The notes under the pieces: generated by a model
Told to the model about the DNA's origin: nothing
What the model saw: the letters and a program-made list of their open reading frames with translations, nothing else
The model's database searches: none
Shown: positions 49,274 through 59,169 of the stretch, one piece after another
Layout: each line of letters begins with the position of its first letter
How positions within the stretch are numbered: position 1 is the first letter of the stretch
Program-made: the position numbers and the translations under genes
Source of the DNA: Lysobacter capsici
GTDB lineage: Bacteria; Pseudomonadota; Gammaproteobacteria; Xanthomonadales; Xanthomonadaceae
Assembly: GCF_014779555.2 (NCBI RefSeq)
Contig: NZ_CP094357.1
Span: 4,650,001-4,714,000 of the forward strand
Direction of reading: 5' to 3'
Length of the DNA stretch: 64,000 bases

Positions 49274-51211
49274 TCAGATCTCGACTTGCGCGCCCAGCTC
49301 GACCAGCCGGTTGCCCGGAATGCGGAAGAACCCGGTCGCCGGCGCCGCGTTGCGGTGCATGAAGGCGAACAGGCGGTCGCGCCAGATCGGCATGCCGCGG
49401 TGGCGGCTGGCGACCACGGTTTCGCGGCTGGCGAAATAGGTGGTGTCCATCGGGTCGAAATAGATGCCGCCGGCATCGCACGAGCGCATCAGCGCCAGCG
49501 GCACGTCGGGCACTTCCATGAAGCCGAAGCGGATCAGCACGCGATAGAAATCGTTGCCGATCGCCTCGATCTTGAGCCGCTTGTCCTTGGGCGCGTACGG
49601 CACGCCGAGGGTTTCCACGGTCAGGAACACGTTGCGTTCGTGCAGGACCTTGTTGTGCTTGAGGTTGTGCAGCAAGGCATGCGGCACCACGCCCTTGTCG
49701 GCGGTCATGAACACCGCGGTGCCGGGCACGCGCGCCGGCGGCGCCAGCATCAGGCCGGGCAGGAAGCTGTCGAGCTGGATGCCTTCCTTGCGCACTTCCT
49801 CGTGCAACAGCTCGCGGCCGCGGCGCCAGGTGCGCAGCAGGGTGAACACCACCAGGCCGAGCACCACCGGGAACCACGCGCCCTGGAAGAACTTGGCGCC
49901 GTTGGCGATCACGAAACCCACGTCGACGACGAAGAACACCACGCACAGCGGCAGCACCCACTTGCGCCAGCGCGGCCACAGCGCGCGCGCGACCAGCGCC
50001 AGCAGCAGGGTGTCGATCAACATCGTGGTCGCGACCGAGATGCCGTACGCGGTCGCCAGCGCGGTCGAACTGCGGAACGCCAGGACCACGCCGATCACCG
50101 TGATCGCCAGCACCCAGTTGATGTACGGCACGTAGATCTGGCCGATGGTGTCGCTGGAGGTGTGCTTGATCTGCATGCGCGGGATGTAACCCAGCTGCAT
50201 GGCCTGACGCGCGACCGAATACGCGCCGGTGATGACCGCCTGGGATGCGATCACCGCGGCCATGGTCGCCAGCACGATCATCGGGTACAGCGCCCACGAC
50301 GGCACCGCTTCGAAGAATGGGTTCTTGACCGCCTCGGGGTGATGCAGCACGAACGCGCCCTGGCCCAGGTAATTGAGCATCAGGCAAGGCAACACCATGG
50401 TGTACCAGGCGTAGCGGATGGGCTTGGCGCCGAAGTGGCCCATGTCGGCGTACAGCGCTTCGCCGCCGGTCACCGCCAGCACCACCGCGCCGAGGATCAG
50501 CACCGAGTGCGAGCCGTGCTCCATGAAGAAGCGCAGCGCCCACCACGGGTTCAGCGCCTTGAACACTTCCGGGCCCTGGATGATGTTGTGGATGCCGATC
50601 GCGGCCAGCGACACGAACCAGACCATGGTGATCGGCCCGAACACCTTGCCGACTTTCTCCGTGCCGAAACGCTGGGCCAGGAACACCATCACCAGGATCA
50701 CCACGGTGATCGGCACGATGAAGCGGTGCAGCCCGGGCGCGGCGACTTCCAGGCCCTCGACCGCGCCGAGCACCGAGATCGCCGGAGTGATCACGCTGTC
50801 GCCGAAGAACAGCGACGCGCCGAAGATGCCGAGGATACCGACCACGTAGGCCGAGCGCCCGCCCTTGGCCAGGGTGCGCTGGGCCAGGGTCATCAGCGCC
50901 ATGATCCCGCCTTCGCCGTCGTTGTCGGCGCGCATGATGATGGTCACGTACTTCAGCGTGACCACGATCATCAGCGCCCAGAACACCAGCGACAGGATGC
51001 CCAGCACGGTGTCGTGGTTGCCGGTCAGGCCGAAATGCGGCGAGAAGGCTTCCTTGAGCGTGTACAGCGGGCTGGTGCCGATGTCGCCGAACACGACGCC
51101 GATCGCGCCCACGACCAATCCGGGCAACCCTTTCTTGGTGCCGTGATGGTGCGAGCCGTTGCCGGCCTTGTGGCCGTGCTTGCCGTGGGACGAAGGAACA
51201 GTGGAGGACAT
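49274..51211 (-). CDS. kup: Kup-type low-affinity potassium transporter, copy 1
   Basis: 645 aa, start ATG at 51211 with GGAGG eight bases upstream. It has the same plan as the other copy: [19 protein letters not shown], multiple transmembrane helices and a C-terminus VELGAQVEI. The N-terminal tail (about 1-28) is His/Lys/Gly-rich ([20 protein letters not shown]), unlike the other copy's acidic tail. The two transporters are tandem duplicates that diverge mainly at the N-terminus and in some loops, which may reflect different regulation. It starts 33 bases downstream of ruvA. Confidence 0.97.
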   Translation of the reverse strand: MSSTVPSSHGKHGHKAGNGSHHHGTKKGLPGLVVGAIGVVFGDIGTSPLYTLKEAFSPHFGLTGNHDTVLGILSLVFWALMIVVTLKYVTIIMRADNDGEGGIMALMTLAQRTLAKGGRSAYVVGILGIFGASLFFGDSVITPAISVLGAVEGLEVAAPGLHRFIVPITVVILVMVFLAQRFGTEKVGKVFGPITMVWFVSLAAIGIHNIIQGPEVFKALNPWWALRFFMEHGSHSVLILGAVVLAVTGGEALYADMGHFGAKPIRYAWYTMVLPCLMLNYLGQGAFVLHHPEAVKNPFFEAVPSWALYPMIVLATMAAVIASQAVITGAYSVARQAMQLGYIPRMQIKHTSSDTIGQIYVPYINWVLAITVIGVVLAFRSSTALATAYGISVATTMLIDTLLLALVARALWPRWRKWVLPLCVVFFVVDVGFVIANGAKFFQGAWFPVVLGLVVFTLLRTWRRGRELLHEEVRKEGIQLDSFLPGLMLAPPARVPGTAVFMTADKGVVPHALLHNLKHNKVLHERNVFLTVETLGVPYAPKDKRLKIEAIGNDFYRVLIRFGFMEVPDVPLALMRSCDAGGIYFDPMDTTYFASRETVVASRHRGMPIWRDRLFAFMHRNAAPATGFFRIPGNRLVELGAQVEI

Positions 51212-51244
51212 TTCGCGTGGTTCCGGGGCGGAGACCGCCTTGGC

Positions 51245-51835
51245 TCAACGAAGCGCGGACTTTAGCGCTTTGCGGATGATGGCGGCGGCATCGTCGCCGG
51301 CGGCGGTCGCTTCGCGCGCCATGCGCGCGGCTTCGACCGGTTTGTAGCCCAGTTGCTGCAGGGCGACGGTGGCTTCGCTCTGCGGATCGGCCGGCACGCC
51401 GGCGCTGGTGAAGGTGGCGCCGGAGCCGGCCAGGTCGGCGGCGCGGTCGCGCAGTTCCACCACCATGCGTTCGGCGGTCTTCTTGCCGATGCCGGGGATG
51501 CGGGTCAGCGCGGTCACGTCGCCCGCCTGGACCAGGCGCGCGAATTCCTCGACCGGCACGCCCGACAGCACCGCCAGCGCGATCTTCGCGCCGATGCCGC
51601 TGACCCGCTGCACATCGCGGAACAAGCGCCGCTCGGCCTCGCGCAGGAAGCCGTACAGCGACACGCTGTCCTCCTTTTGCGCGTAGTGGGTGAACAAGGC
51701 CACTTCGCGGCCGAGTTCGGGCAGGTCGTAGAACGTGCTCATCGGCGCTTCCAGCTCGTAGCCCACGCCATGGACGTCGACCACCAGCCACGGCGGCTGC
51801 TTGTGCACGATGATGCCTTTGAGACGACCGATCAC
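51245..51835 (-). CDS. ruvA: Holliday junction-binding protein RuvA
   Basis: 196 aa from a GTG at 51835 ([15 protein letters not shown], Val read as fMet), with GGGAG about seven bases upstream. The longer open frame extends further upstream into non-homologous sequence. Domain I is an OB fold, followed by helix-hairpin-helix motifs ([40 protein letters not shown]) and a C-terminal domain III ending [14 protein letters not shown], which binds RuvB. RuvA tetramers bind four-way junctions and load RuvB. The gene is about 215 bases downstream of ruvC on the same strand. Confidence 0.96.
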   Translation of the reverse strand: MIGRLKGIIVHKQPPWLVVDVHGVGYELEAPMSTFYDLPELGREVALFTHYAQKEDSVSLYGFLREAERRLFRDVQRVSGIGAKIALAVLSGVPVEEFARLVQAGDVTALTRIPGIGKKTAERMVVELRDRAADLAGSGATFTSAGVPADPQSEATVALQQLGYKPVEAARMAREATAAGDDAAAIIRKALKSALR

Positions 51836-52050
51836 GCGCGAACTCCCAATAGGATCGGCGACCCGCCGGCCCGCAGGACGGCGCGTCGCACGCAAGAAAT
51901 CAAATACCCGGCGGCGAAGTATCCGGCGCCATCGGCCACAACGCGACCGCGGCCGCGACCCCCCACCTGTCGCCGTGACGACGCGACCGCGCCGCGTTGG
52001 GCGGCGACTGCGACGGCAATGGCGGCGAGCTGGCGCAAGGCGGCGCTCAC

Positions 52051-52617
52051 TCAGGTCCCGCGCCTGCGCAGGTCGAGGGTGGAAATGCCGGTACGCCGCG
52101 CGGTAGCACTCATGTGGGCATGGGTCAGCGCCACCGCAAGCGCGTCGGCGGCGTCGGCCTGCAGCTTCACTTCGGGAATATTCAGCAACAGCCGCACCAT
52201 GTGCTGGACCTGTTGCTTGTCGGCCGCGCCGCGCCCGACCAGCGACTGCTTGATCACCCGCGGCGCGTACTCGCTGATCGGAATCCGCCGCCGCACCACC
52301 GTCGCCAGCGCCGCGCCGCGGGCATGGCCCAGCTTCAGCGCTGAGGTGGCGGACTTGTCCATGAACACGGTCTCGATCGCGACCTGCTGCGGCTGGAATT
52401 CGTCCAGCGCCGCTTCCAGGCCCTCGCACAGCAGACCCAGCCGCGACGGAAAGTCGTCGGCGTCGAGCAGCTTGAGCGCGCGCGCATGCACGAAGGTGCA
52501 GCGGCCGTCGGCGCCCACGTCGATCACGCCCAGACCGGTGCGCTGCGAACCCGGGTCGATGCCGAGGATGCGGGTGGCGCCGGCGGGAATCGGGAATGGG
52601 GAATCGGGAATCGACAT
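52051..52617 (-). CDS. ruvC: Holliday junction resolvase RuvC with repeat-derived N-terminus
   Basis: 188 aa from the ATG at 52617. The catalytic motif [13 protein letters not shown] has Asp near residue 21. The Glu in [18 protein letters not shown] and the C-terminal acidic pair in [14 protein letters not shown] are present. RuvC cuts Holliday junctions with RuvA/B. E. coli RuvC has only a few residues before ILGIDPGS. Here an extra run of about 13 ([12 protein letters not shown]) is encoded by the GGGAATC-type repeat at 52583-52613. A downstream start is not obvious, so the extension may be translated. The gene lies about 100 bases after yebC. Confidence 0.95.
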   Translation of the reverse strand: MSIPDSPFPIPAGATRILGIDPGSQRTGLGVIDVGADGRCTFVHARALKLLDADDFPSRLGLLCEGLEAALDEFQPQQVAIETVFMDKSATSALKLGHARGAALATVVRRRIPISEYAPRVIKQSLVGRGAADKQQVQHMVRLLLNIPEVKLQADAADALAVALTHAHMSATARRTGISTLDLRRRGT

Positions 52618-52711
52618 CACGATGCGTCAGGCAACCATCGCGATCGGGCAGGCATCGGCGAGCCAAAGCTTTTGCTTCACCCGAATCCCGAATCCCGAAT
52701 CCCGATTCCCG
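52582..52711. repeat. GGGAATC-type repeats flanking and entering ruvC
   Basis: Two runs are present: CGGGAATCGGGAATGGGGAA at 52583-52602 (continuing to about 52613 and overlapping the ruvC start), and CCCGAATCCCGAATCCCGAA at about 52680-52699 followed by TCCCGATTCCCG. They point in opposite directions and sit either side of the ruvC upstream region. They match the repeats in hrpA, the ybgC start and 37082-37169. Confidence 0.9.
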
Positions 52712-52714
52712 GCC

Positions 52715-53446
52715 TCACACATATGCGTCTTCAGCCAGATCCGCGTTCGAATACACGTTCTGCACGTCGTCGATGTCTTCCAGCCAGTTCAGCAGCTTGA
52801 CCACCTGCTGACCGGTTTCGCCGGAGACGGCGATGTTGTTGTCGGCGCGCAAGGTGACCTGCGCCTCGCCCGGGCTCAGCCCGGCCGCTTCCATCGCCGC
52901 CTTGACCGCCTCGAACGCGTCCGGCGCGGTCAGCACGTCGATCGAACCGTCCTCGGGGTAGACCACCACGTCGTCGGCGCCGGCCTCGATCGCCACTTCG
53001 GTGATCTTCTCCTCGTCCGAACCGGCCTGGAACCACAGCACGCCGCGCTTGGCGAACATGAAGGACACCGAGCCGTCGGTGCCGAGGTTGCCGCCGAACT
53101 TGCCGAACGCATGGCGCACATCGGCGACGGTGCGGACCTTGTTGTCGGTCAGGCAGTCGACGATCACCGCCACCCCGCCCGGGGCATAGCCCTCGTAGCG
53201 GATTTCCTCGTATTCCACGCCTTCCAGCGCGCCGGTGGCTTTCTTGACCGCGCGCTCGATCACGTCCTTGGTCATGTTCGCCGACAGGCCCTTGTCGATG
53301 GCGCTGCGCAGCCGCGGGTTGCTGTTGGGATCGCCGCCGCCCGAACGCGCCGCGACGCTGATTTCGCGGATGATCTTGGTGAAGATCTTGCCGCGACGCG
53401 CGTCTTCGGCGTTCTTGCGTGCTTCGATCGAAGGACCTCTACCCAT
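52715..53446 (-). CDS. yebC: YebC/PmpR-family regulator or translation factor
   Basis: 243 aa from the ATG at 53446 ([20 protein letters not shown]). A longer in-frame reading upstream is a different-frame artefact in composition. Typical YebC segments are present: [65 protein letters not shown] and [30 protein letters not shown]. Members act as DNA-binding regulators or, by newer work, as factors easing ribosome stalls at proline runs. The position upstream of ruvC is conserved in many bacteria. Confidence 0.96.
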   Translation of the reverse strand: MGRGPSIEARKNAEDARRGKIFTKIIREISVAARSGGGDPNSNPRLRSAIDKGLSANMTKDVIERAVKKATGALEGVEYEEIRYEGYAPGGVAVIVDCLTDNKVRTVADVRHAFGKFGGNLGTDGSVSFMFAKRGVLWFQAGSDEEKITEVAIEAGADDVVVYPEDGSIDVLTAPDAFEAVKAAMEAAGLSPGEAQVTLRADNNIAVSGETGQQVVKLLNWLEDIDDVQNVYSNADLAEDAYV

Positions 53447-53670
53447 GGCGTGACCGGACGTAGTGTGTGAACAAGCCGGCGATTTTACTCGATCGGGCCT
53501 GTCCGCCGGGGCATGGAATGCGGTTTTCGCTCGGCCGGCGTCGGTTGGCCCGGTCCGACCGGCCCAAATGGGTCGGTGCCGGCGTCGCGCCGGGTCGAAA
53601 CCGGCCATGGCGCGAGCGCCGGTAGCGACGGCCCGGGACCGGACCTGCGAGCGCGCAGGCCCGCCCCGCC

Positions 53671-54297
53671 TCAGTCGGCGAAGCGGCCGCGGCGGAAAAA
53701 GCTCTCGGCCATGCGCGCGGCCTGAGCCGAAAACAGCAACCCACTGTGGCTGGCCTCGATCACCTCGTGCGCGGCCAGACCGGGCAGGCGCGTTTCCGAC
53801 ACCGCCACGGTGCCGTCGCTGTCGCCCTCGAAACGGCCGAAATAGCGGCCCAGGCCGCGCGGGCTGCGGCCGGCGATCAGCCCGATCTCGGCCGCGCCCT
53901 GCCACGGCGGGCAACCGGCCTGCAGCAGCTGGGCGGCGCGGCCGAGCATGGGCGCGCTCCAGGCATGCCGGGCCAGACCGTCGGCGGCGGAACTGCCGCA
54001 CAGCGGCGAACCCAGACAGACCACGCGCGGCACCGGCAGCTCGGGGTGTTCGCGCAGCGCGGTCAGGGTGATCAAGCCGCCCAGGCTGTGGGCGAGCACA
54101 TGGACCGGTTCGCGCCGCAGCCGTTCGACCAACCGCGGCAGGGTCGCCTCCGGGCCGCCGCCGGCCCCGGCGTAGGCGAATACCTCCGGTTCGAAGCCGG
54201 CCGCGGCCAGCCGCGCGCCGAGCCAGGCCATCGACACGCCGGGCATCCAGATGCCGTGCAGCATCAACACTTTGCGGGTGTCGCTCGGTTTTGCCAT
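53671..54297 (-). CDS. Alpha/beta hydrolase (PGAP1/lipase-like)
   Basis: 208 aa from the ATG at 54297. The family features are an N-terminal [11 protein letters not shown] oxyanion-type strand, nucleophile motif [13 protein letters not shown] (Ser in HSLGG), an acidic residue in [11 protein letters not shown] and a likely catalytic His in [12 protein letters not shown]. It lacks a signal peptide, so it is probably cytoplasmic. No substrate can be named. It may share a transcript with yebC, but about 220 bases separate them. Confidence 0.85.
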   Translation of the reverse strand: MAKPSDTRKVLMLHGIWMPGVSMAWLGARLAAAGFEPEVFAYAGAGGGPEATLPRLVERLRREPVHVLAHSLGGLITLTALREHPELPVPRVVCLGSPLCGSSAADGLARHAWSAPMLGRAAQLLQAGCPPWQGAAEIGLIAGRSPRGLGRYFGRFEGDSDGTVAVSETRLPGLAAHEVIEASHSGLLFSAQAARMAESFFRRGRFAD

Positions 54298-54744
54298 CTG
54301 CGTTTCTCGCGTCCGTTCGATCCAGCATAGACATCGGGCCGCGCGGGTGCGATCCAAGCGCCGCGCGCGGCGGCGGCCACCGCGACTTCAAGCGCCGGTC
54401 AGGTTGCGGTCGCGGACGGGATTGGGCGCTCATCGATGTCGCTCGGCAACGCAGGCGATCGACGGCGGCGCGGTGGCCTCGCGAATCGATTCGACCGACC
54501 AGCGTGCATCGCGTTCGTGTCGCCGATTGCGATGACGCATCGCGCGGACGCGATGCACCGGGATTGGTAGCAACTGAAACCGATCAAGCCCTTTGGAAAT
54601 GTTTATTCAAAGCAAAAAGTGATGCGCATCGCCGATGGCGAACATAAAAACATTCGACACGTGGGAATGTGATCACGCGCCAACTCTGCGTTGCGATCGC
54701 GCTCCAGGATGCGCGCCACCTCCCCCCTGTTTCGCGGACCGAGC
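54298..54744. other. Divergent intergenic region with AT-rich segment
   Basis: About 450 bases between the hydrolase gene (minus) and the secreted DUF4832-like gene (plus). Positions about 54590-54665 are much more AT-rich (AAAGCAAAAAGTGATGC and AACATAAAAACATTCG), which suggests a promoter for the plus-strand gene. No gene is supported. Confidence 0.5.
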
Positions 54745-56244
54745 ATGCGCCTGCGATACCCTGCCCCGCCTCTCGTCGGCATCCTGGCCGCGGCGTTGCT
54801 CGCCGCGGCCTCGATGTCGCCGATGACGCCCGCGCATTGCGGCGAACTGCGGCCCGCGCAAAGCAACGACGACCTGTCCAACCCGCATCGCGGTTTCCTG
54901 TTGTGGGGCACCACCGTCGGCGCCGACGGCGGCCTGCCCGACAATCACTACGGCGCGTCGATGTACCAGATCTACGTGCCGTGGCGCGAAATCGAAACCG
55001 CCGACGAGCAGTACGACTGGGCCGGTTTCGAGAAACGCCATCTCGAACCGATCCTCAAGGAAAACCCTAACGCGACCTTCGTGCTGCGCCCGGTCGCCGA
55101 CTACCCCGACGGCGTGTCCAACAACATCAGCTTCTACTTCGACAAGACCGAAGGCCAGCTCGAACGCGATTACCCGAAGTTCCTGGAACTCGCGCCGCTC
55201 AACATCGCCGCGCACGACTACAGCAGTTGCGGCGGCGACGGCCCCGGACGCGCGCCGGAGTACAACTCGCCGGCGATGCGCCAGCAGTTGCAGCAGTTCG
55301 TCCAGGCCTTCGGCCGCCGCTACGACGGCGACCCGCGCATCACCGCGATCCACGTCGGCCTGCTCGGTTTCTGGGGCGAATGGCATACCTCCGGCTGCGA
55401 AGCCTGGGAACCCGACGCGACCACCCGCGCGCTGGTGCGCAATGCCTACGCGGCGGCGTTCACGCTCACGCCGGTGCATACCCGCTATGCGCGCAGCAGC
55501 GATCTGGACGGGGTGAACTTCGGCGTCAGCGAAGATTTCTTCCCCTCGTTCACCGCGATGTGCAACGCCTACAGCCCCAAGCTGCCGCGCTGCGACGACA
55601 CCGGTTGGTGGAATCTGGAATGGGGCTTTCGCAACGAAGTGCCGGCCGCGCGCGAGAACTGGAAGCACAACCCGATCGGCGGCGAAAGCCCGTACGCCGA
55701 CCAGAAGAAGACCTGGACCTCGCGCACCGCCGACATCGTCGATCTGCTCAAGCGTTACCACTTCAGCTGGCTCGGCCCGGCCGGTCAGCACGAGAACACC
55801 GGCAGCGGTTTTCCGGCCAAGATGCGCGCGATCAAGCGCGCGCTCGGTTACGAATTCACCGTGCGCCAGGCGGCGTGGCCCGATGCGATGCGCGCGGGCG
55901 CGCCGATCTCGGTCACGCTCAGCGTCGAGAACACCGGTTCGGCGCCGCTGTATCACCTCTACCAGACCGAGCTGCACTGGGTCGATGCGGGCGGCGCGAC
56001 GCGCGCTCGCGCGGCGTTCGATTTTCCGTTGAATGCGTTGTTGCCGGGCGCCGCGCCCAGCACGCAGGTCAGTGCCACGACGGTGCCGGCTTCGCTGGCG
56101 CCAGGCAGTTATTCTTTGCGCCTGGCGTTCGCCGACAGTTGGCGCGAGCGGCCGGGCATCGCGCCGCAGAACGTGGGGCGCGATAGCACTGGACGGTTGA
56201 GCTTGGGGACGGTGACTGTCGCTGCGGCGGCGGTCGACCATTGA
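54745..56244 (+). CDS. Secreted DUF4832/DUF4874-like glycosidase-fold protein
   Basis: 499 aa from the ATG at 54745, which gives a clean signal peptide (about 1-34, ILAAALLAAASMSPMTPAHC). Earlier in-frame starts at 54691 or 54709 would add a basic tail. The body begins DDLSNPHRGFLLWGTTVGADG and MYQIYVPWREIE, like DUF4874. A TIM-barrel-like region follows with HVGLLGFWGEWHTSGC, where Glu212 is a candidate catalytic residue. The C-terminal part (about 370-499) is a beta domain (PISVTLSVENTGSAPLYHLYQTELHW) like DUF4832. A carbohydrate-active role is inferred from fold and secretion. A strong terminator follows. Confidence 0.82.
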   Translation: MRLRYPAPPLVGILAAALLAAASMSPMTPAHCGELRPAQSNDDLSNPHRGFLLWGTTVGADGGLPDNHYGASMYQIYVPWREIETADEQYDWAGFEKRHLEPILKENPNATFVLRPVADYPDGVSNNISFYFDKTEGQLERDYPKFLELAPLNIAAHDYSSCGGDGPGRAPEYNSPAMRQQLQQFVQAFGRRYDGDPRITAIHVGLLGFWGEWHTSGCEAWEPDATTRALVRNAYAAAFTLTPVHTRYARSSDLDGVNFGVSEDFFPSFTAMCNAYSPKLPRCDDTGWWNLEWGFRNEVPAARENWKHNPIGGESPYADQKKTWTSRTADIVDLLKRYHFSWLGPAGQHENTGSGFPAKMRAIKRALGYEFTVRQAAWPDAMRAGAPISVTLSVENTGSAPLYHLYQTELHWVDAGGATRARAAFDFPLNALLPGAAPSTQVSATTVPASLAPGSYSLRLAFADSWRERPGIAPQNVGRDSTGRLSLGTVTVAAAAVDH

Positions 56245-56248
56245 ATGA

Positions 56249-56286
56249 GCGGGCCGGCGTAATCCCTCGGACGCCGGCCCGCTTTT
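56249..56286 (+). terminator. Intrinsic terminator after the DUF4832-like gene
   Basis: A perfect 12-bp stem (GCGGGCCGGCGT/ACGCCGGCCCGC) with a 10-base loop is followed by TTTT. It starts five bases after the stop codon. Confidence 0.92.
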
Positions 56287-56434
56287 CATCGAGCTGTTTG
56301 TATTTCGGGATGGGTTTGGCGGTGGGTGGCTCGTTGGCGGGGTTTCTCTGGCGGGCGTCTTGCGATCCGTTGACGCGCGTTCGATAGGTTTTTCGGTCTC
56401 GTTTTTTCTTGAAGACGATTGGGCTTTTCGGGCT

Positions 56435-56764
56435 TTGAGGCTTTCAAAGCTTGAAGCCAGATCAAAAGCTTCCGCCGCTGATGCGGCGGGTTACTTTCTT
56501 TTGTCTAAAGCAACAAAAGAAAGGTAACCAAAGAAAAATGCTTTGTTGTGAATCAAATGCCCGCGCGATCGATGCCGACGCGGGCATGCGCCACACGGGA
56601 CATCCTGTCCCGGTGGCGCACGGCGCACATCCATGTGCGCCGCCCTTCGGGTGTACTTTTGCTAACGCGAGTTACAAGCTTCGCAGCGCTGGCAATAAAA
56701 CCTGACTTCAGGCGAAAGCCACATGGCCTACCTGTAGGAGCGGCGCAAGCCGCGACCGCGCCAT
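56435..56764 (+). repeat. Single arm of the long interspersed element (copy C)
   Basis: One arm of the element at 14856-15545 and 59170-59795, in forward orientation. In order it has TTTCAAAGCTTGAAGCC, a CCGCCGCTGATGCGGCGG hairpin, CTTTCTTTTGTCTAAAGC with inverted ACAAAAGAAAG, GGTAACCAAAGAAAAATGC, TGAATCA, a GC hairpin, GGGACATCCTGTCCC, GGCGCACATCCATGTGCGCC, CAGCGCTGG and a final GTAGGAGCGGCGCAAGCCGC. A related CATCCCGCGAAGGCGGGATC hairpin lies at about 56800. It sits between two co-directional genes. The space to 57199 holds no supported gene. Confidence 0.88.
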
Positions 56765-57199
56765 TGCAACCACGACGAAAATTTCGCCTCTGGCCGCCAT
56801 CCCGCGAAGGCGGGATCCAGGGCTTCATCGCGATAAATGCACGACGCCGGGCGAATCCCGCGCGCCTTCTCCACCGCGACGAATTCCCGGGTTTATTAGA
56901 AAGCGTGCGCCTGACACTTTGTCACCGCCGCCACGCCTTCACATTGAACCGATCAGAACGCACCGCCGCTTAGGTGCGCGCAAAAAAGATGCCCGGCGGC
57001 GGCAATAAAAAAAACTACGCCGCCCGGCACCATTCACCCCAAAGGTCCGCTCCAAAACCGCCGCCGCTCACATAAGCGCGAAGCGCAATAAGCCGGAACG
57101 ATGACACCGACGCGATCCGCGCGCGCAGTCACGGTCGCGGCCCGGGCCGGCTTCTAGATTCCCGCCACGCCCGACGTGGGCGATTACCAGGGAGTCGGT

Positions 57200-58396
57200 A
57201 TGAATCGATCGTCATGGTTCCTGGCGTTGAGCCTCGCGCTCGCGCCTTCGCTCGCCGCCCAGGCGGCGCCACCGCGGGTCACCAATGGCCTGGTCGGCGA
57301 GTGGCATCTGGACCTGTCCGGCAACACCGCCTACGACACCAGCGGCTACGCCCGCAACGGCACGGTGCTCGGCGGCACCGCGTCGTCGTGGGGCTGGCTG
57401 GGCACGTCGGCCGATCTGAGCGGCGGCAAGTATGTGGAAGTGCCGAATTCGTCGAACCTCAACTTCGGCACCGGCAGCTTCACCCTCGCCGCGTGGATCC
57501 GCATGGCCGCGCCGACGTCCTCGGGGGTCAAGACCTTGATCGAGAATCGAGGCGGCGGCAGCGGTCGCGGCTATGCCTTCGGCGTCGATCAGGGCCGCAA
57601 CGTGCTGCTGCAACTCAACGACGGCACCACCTGGGCCAATTACGTGTCCGACGGCAGTCTGACGATGGCGCCGAACCGCTGGCATCACGTCGCCGCGGTG
57701 GTCAATCGCAGCAGCGCGCCGTACACGATCTCGTTCTACATCGACGGCCGCCGCGCCACCACGCAGCCCTCGCCGATGTTGGCCAACATCGACAACACCG
57801 CCTTGCCGTTCCAGATCGGCGGGCACATGAGCATCCCGTCCTATCGCTTCAACGACCGCGCCGACGAAGTGCTGGTCTACAACCGCGCGCTGCCGGCCGA
57901 CGCCAGCGGCGGCCTGGGCGACATCATGGCCCCGGGCCGCACCACCTTCCAGCCGACCTACTGGAACGACGGCAGCACCCGCCAGCGCAACAACAACTGC
58001 TACAACTACGCCAACGCGCGCGCCACCAACACCTTCGCCCAGCCCGGCCGCGCCGCCGGTTCGATGTACAGCTCGCTGACCTGTACCGCGGTGCATGCCG
58101 CGGCGGTGCGCGACGGCCTGGAACCGATCGCCGACACGCTGATCAACGCCAGCAGCTACAAGAACATCGCCGCACTGGTGGTCGGACCGAATTACGACTA
58201 TCACTGGTACCGTCGCGACAGCAACGGCAAGTGGACCCACAAGCCCGGTGGCACCGCGGCCACCAACCGCGACAATTCCGGCAACGAAATCACCGACCCG
58301 CGCACCGCCAATCGCGGCGCCTACACGGATTTCTGCGGATTCTTCCGCGTGTGGTCCGACAGCATCGAGGGCAGCGGCCATGAACAGATCAACTAA
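57200..58396 (+). CDS. Secreted LamG-domain protein with putative cysteine-peptidase-like C-terminal domain
   Basis: 398 aa from the ATG at 57200, with GGGAG seven bases upstream. The signal peptide is about residues 1-23. The LamG/concanavalin-like domain (about 30-235) has NGLVGEWHLDLSGNTAYDTSG, GTGSFTLAAWIRM, NRWHHVAAVVNRS and DEVLVYNRALPADA. The C-terminal domain (about 255-398) has NNNCYNYANA with Cys267, then DYHWYRRDSNGKWTHKPGG with His335 and a DPRTANRGAYTDFCGFF segment. A Cys...His pair in this order is compatible with an NlpC- or papain-like peptidase, but the family is not identified. It is followed by a small secreted-protein gene at 53 bases. Confidence 0.85.
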   Translation: MNRSSWFLALSLALAPSLAAQAAPPRVTNGLVGEWHLDLSGNTAYDTSGYARNGTVLGGTASSWGWLGTSADLSGGKYVEVPNSSNLNFGTGSFTLAAWIRMAAPTSSGVKTLIENRGGGSGRGYAFGVDQGRNVLLQLNDGTTWANYVSDGSLTMAPNRWHHVAAVVNRSSAPYTISFYIDGRRATTQPSPMLANIDNTALPFQIGGHMSIPSYRFNDRADEVLVYNRALPADASGGLGDIMAPGRTTFQPTYWNDGSTRQRNNNCYNYANARATNTFAQPGRAAGSMYSSLTCTAVHAAAVRDGLEPIADTLINASSYKNIAALVVGPNYDYHWYRRDSNGKWTHKPGGTAATNRDNSGNEITDPRTANRGAYTDFCGFFRVWSDSIEGSGHEQIN

Positions 58397-58448
58397 GCGT
58401 CGATCGGCTGCACGCGCCTCATCCCAGTTCGCGGCTCACGGAGGATCC

Positions 58449-58928
58449 ATGTCCCAGCGCTCGCTCAAGACCTTGCTCGCCGGCCTGTTGCTGCTGGCCG
58501 CGCCCACCTTCGCCCTGGCCGCCGACGCGCCCGGAGTGAAGATCACCTACCTGGTCTATTCCGGTCGTCCCGACCCGACCATCACCGTGACCGACGCGGC
58601 CTCGCTGCGCGCGATCGAAACCCGTTTGGCCGACGCGCTGGCCGCCCCCGCGCAATCCGGCGCCGCGCCCGATCCGGTGCTGGGCTACAACGGCATCCTG
58701 ATCGAGCACGTCGGCGGTTCCAGTGCGAAGGCCAAGCCGCAGCCGCTGGTGATCAAGGGCCGGCAGGTGCGTATCGACACCGCGCCGGCGACCGAGTTGA
58801 AGTCGGCGACGGCGTCCACGCGCACTTCGGCCGCCGCGGGCGATCTGGAGGCGATGTTGCTCAAGCTTGGGCAGAAGCAGGGTGCGTTGGATGCGACGAC
58901 GTTGAACGTGTTGCTCGACGGGCGCTGA
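58449..58928 (+). CDS. Small secreted protein paired with the LamG protein
   Basis: 159 aa from the ATG at 58449, with GGAGG directly upstream (GGAGGATCC). The signal peptide is about residues 1-25 (LLLLAAPTFALAADA). The mature part has VKITYLVYSGRPDPTITVTDAAS, LRAIETRLADALA, VLGYNGILIEHVGG and a C-terminal helix. No family is recognised. The short distance to the LamG/Cys-peptidase gene and the terminator after it suggest one transcript. It could be an inhibitor, chaperone or partner of that protein; this is speculative. Confidence 0.75.
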   Translation: MSQRSLKTLLAGLLLLAAPTFALAADAPGVKITYLVYSGRPDPTITVTDAASLRAIETRLADALAAPAQSGAAPDPVLGYNGILIEHVGGSSAKAKPQPLVIKGRQVRIDTAPATELKSATASTRTSAAAGDLEAMLLKLGQKQGALDATTLNVLLDGR

Positions 58929-58949
58929 GGGTCGGGTTGCGATGCTAGT

Positions 58950-58990
58950 ACGGCCCTCTCTCGCTAAGGCGAGGGAGGGTCGTTTTGTTT
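58950..58990 (+). terminator. Intrinsic terminator after the LamG-protein operon
   Basis: A stem of about 15 bp (ACGGCCCTCTCTCGC, TAAG loop, GCGAGGGAGGGTCGT) is followed by TTTGTTTTG, starting about 20 bases after the stop codon. Confidence 0.9.
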
Positions 58991-59169
58991 TGGGGATTGG
59001 TTTTCGTTCGGGCGCGGTGAGATCGCGAGAATTGATGGTGCGGCTGCGAACGGATGCGCGTCGGTGTGTTCGTGCGCGCTCGATTTACAGGAAAGGCTGT
59101 ATGGAATGCCCTGCGCTCGCCTACGCGTGGATGACGGTGACTGATGCAACCTTCGTCGTAATCGCAATG

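Noticed and set aside
49242-51791. 849-codon minus-strand frame overlapping the first kup copy
   Set aside because: It is in a different frame from kup and gives Arg-rich sequence without any Kup motif.
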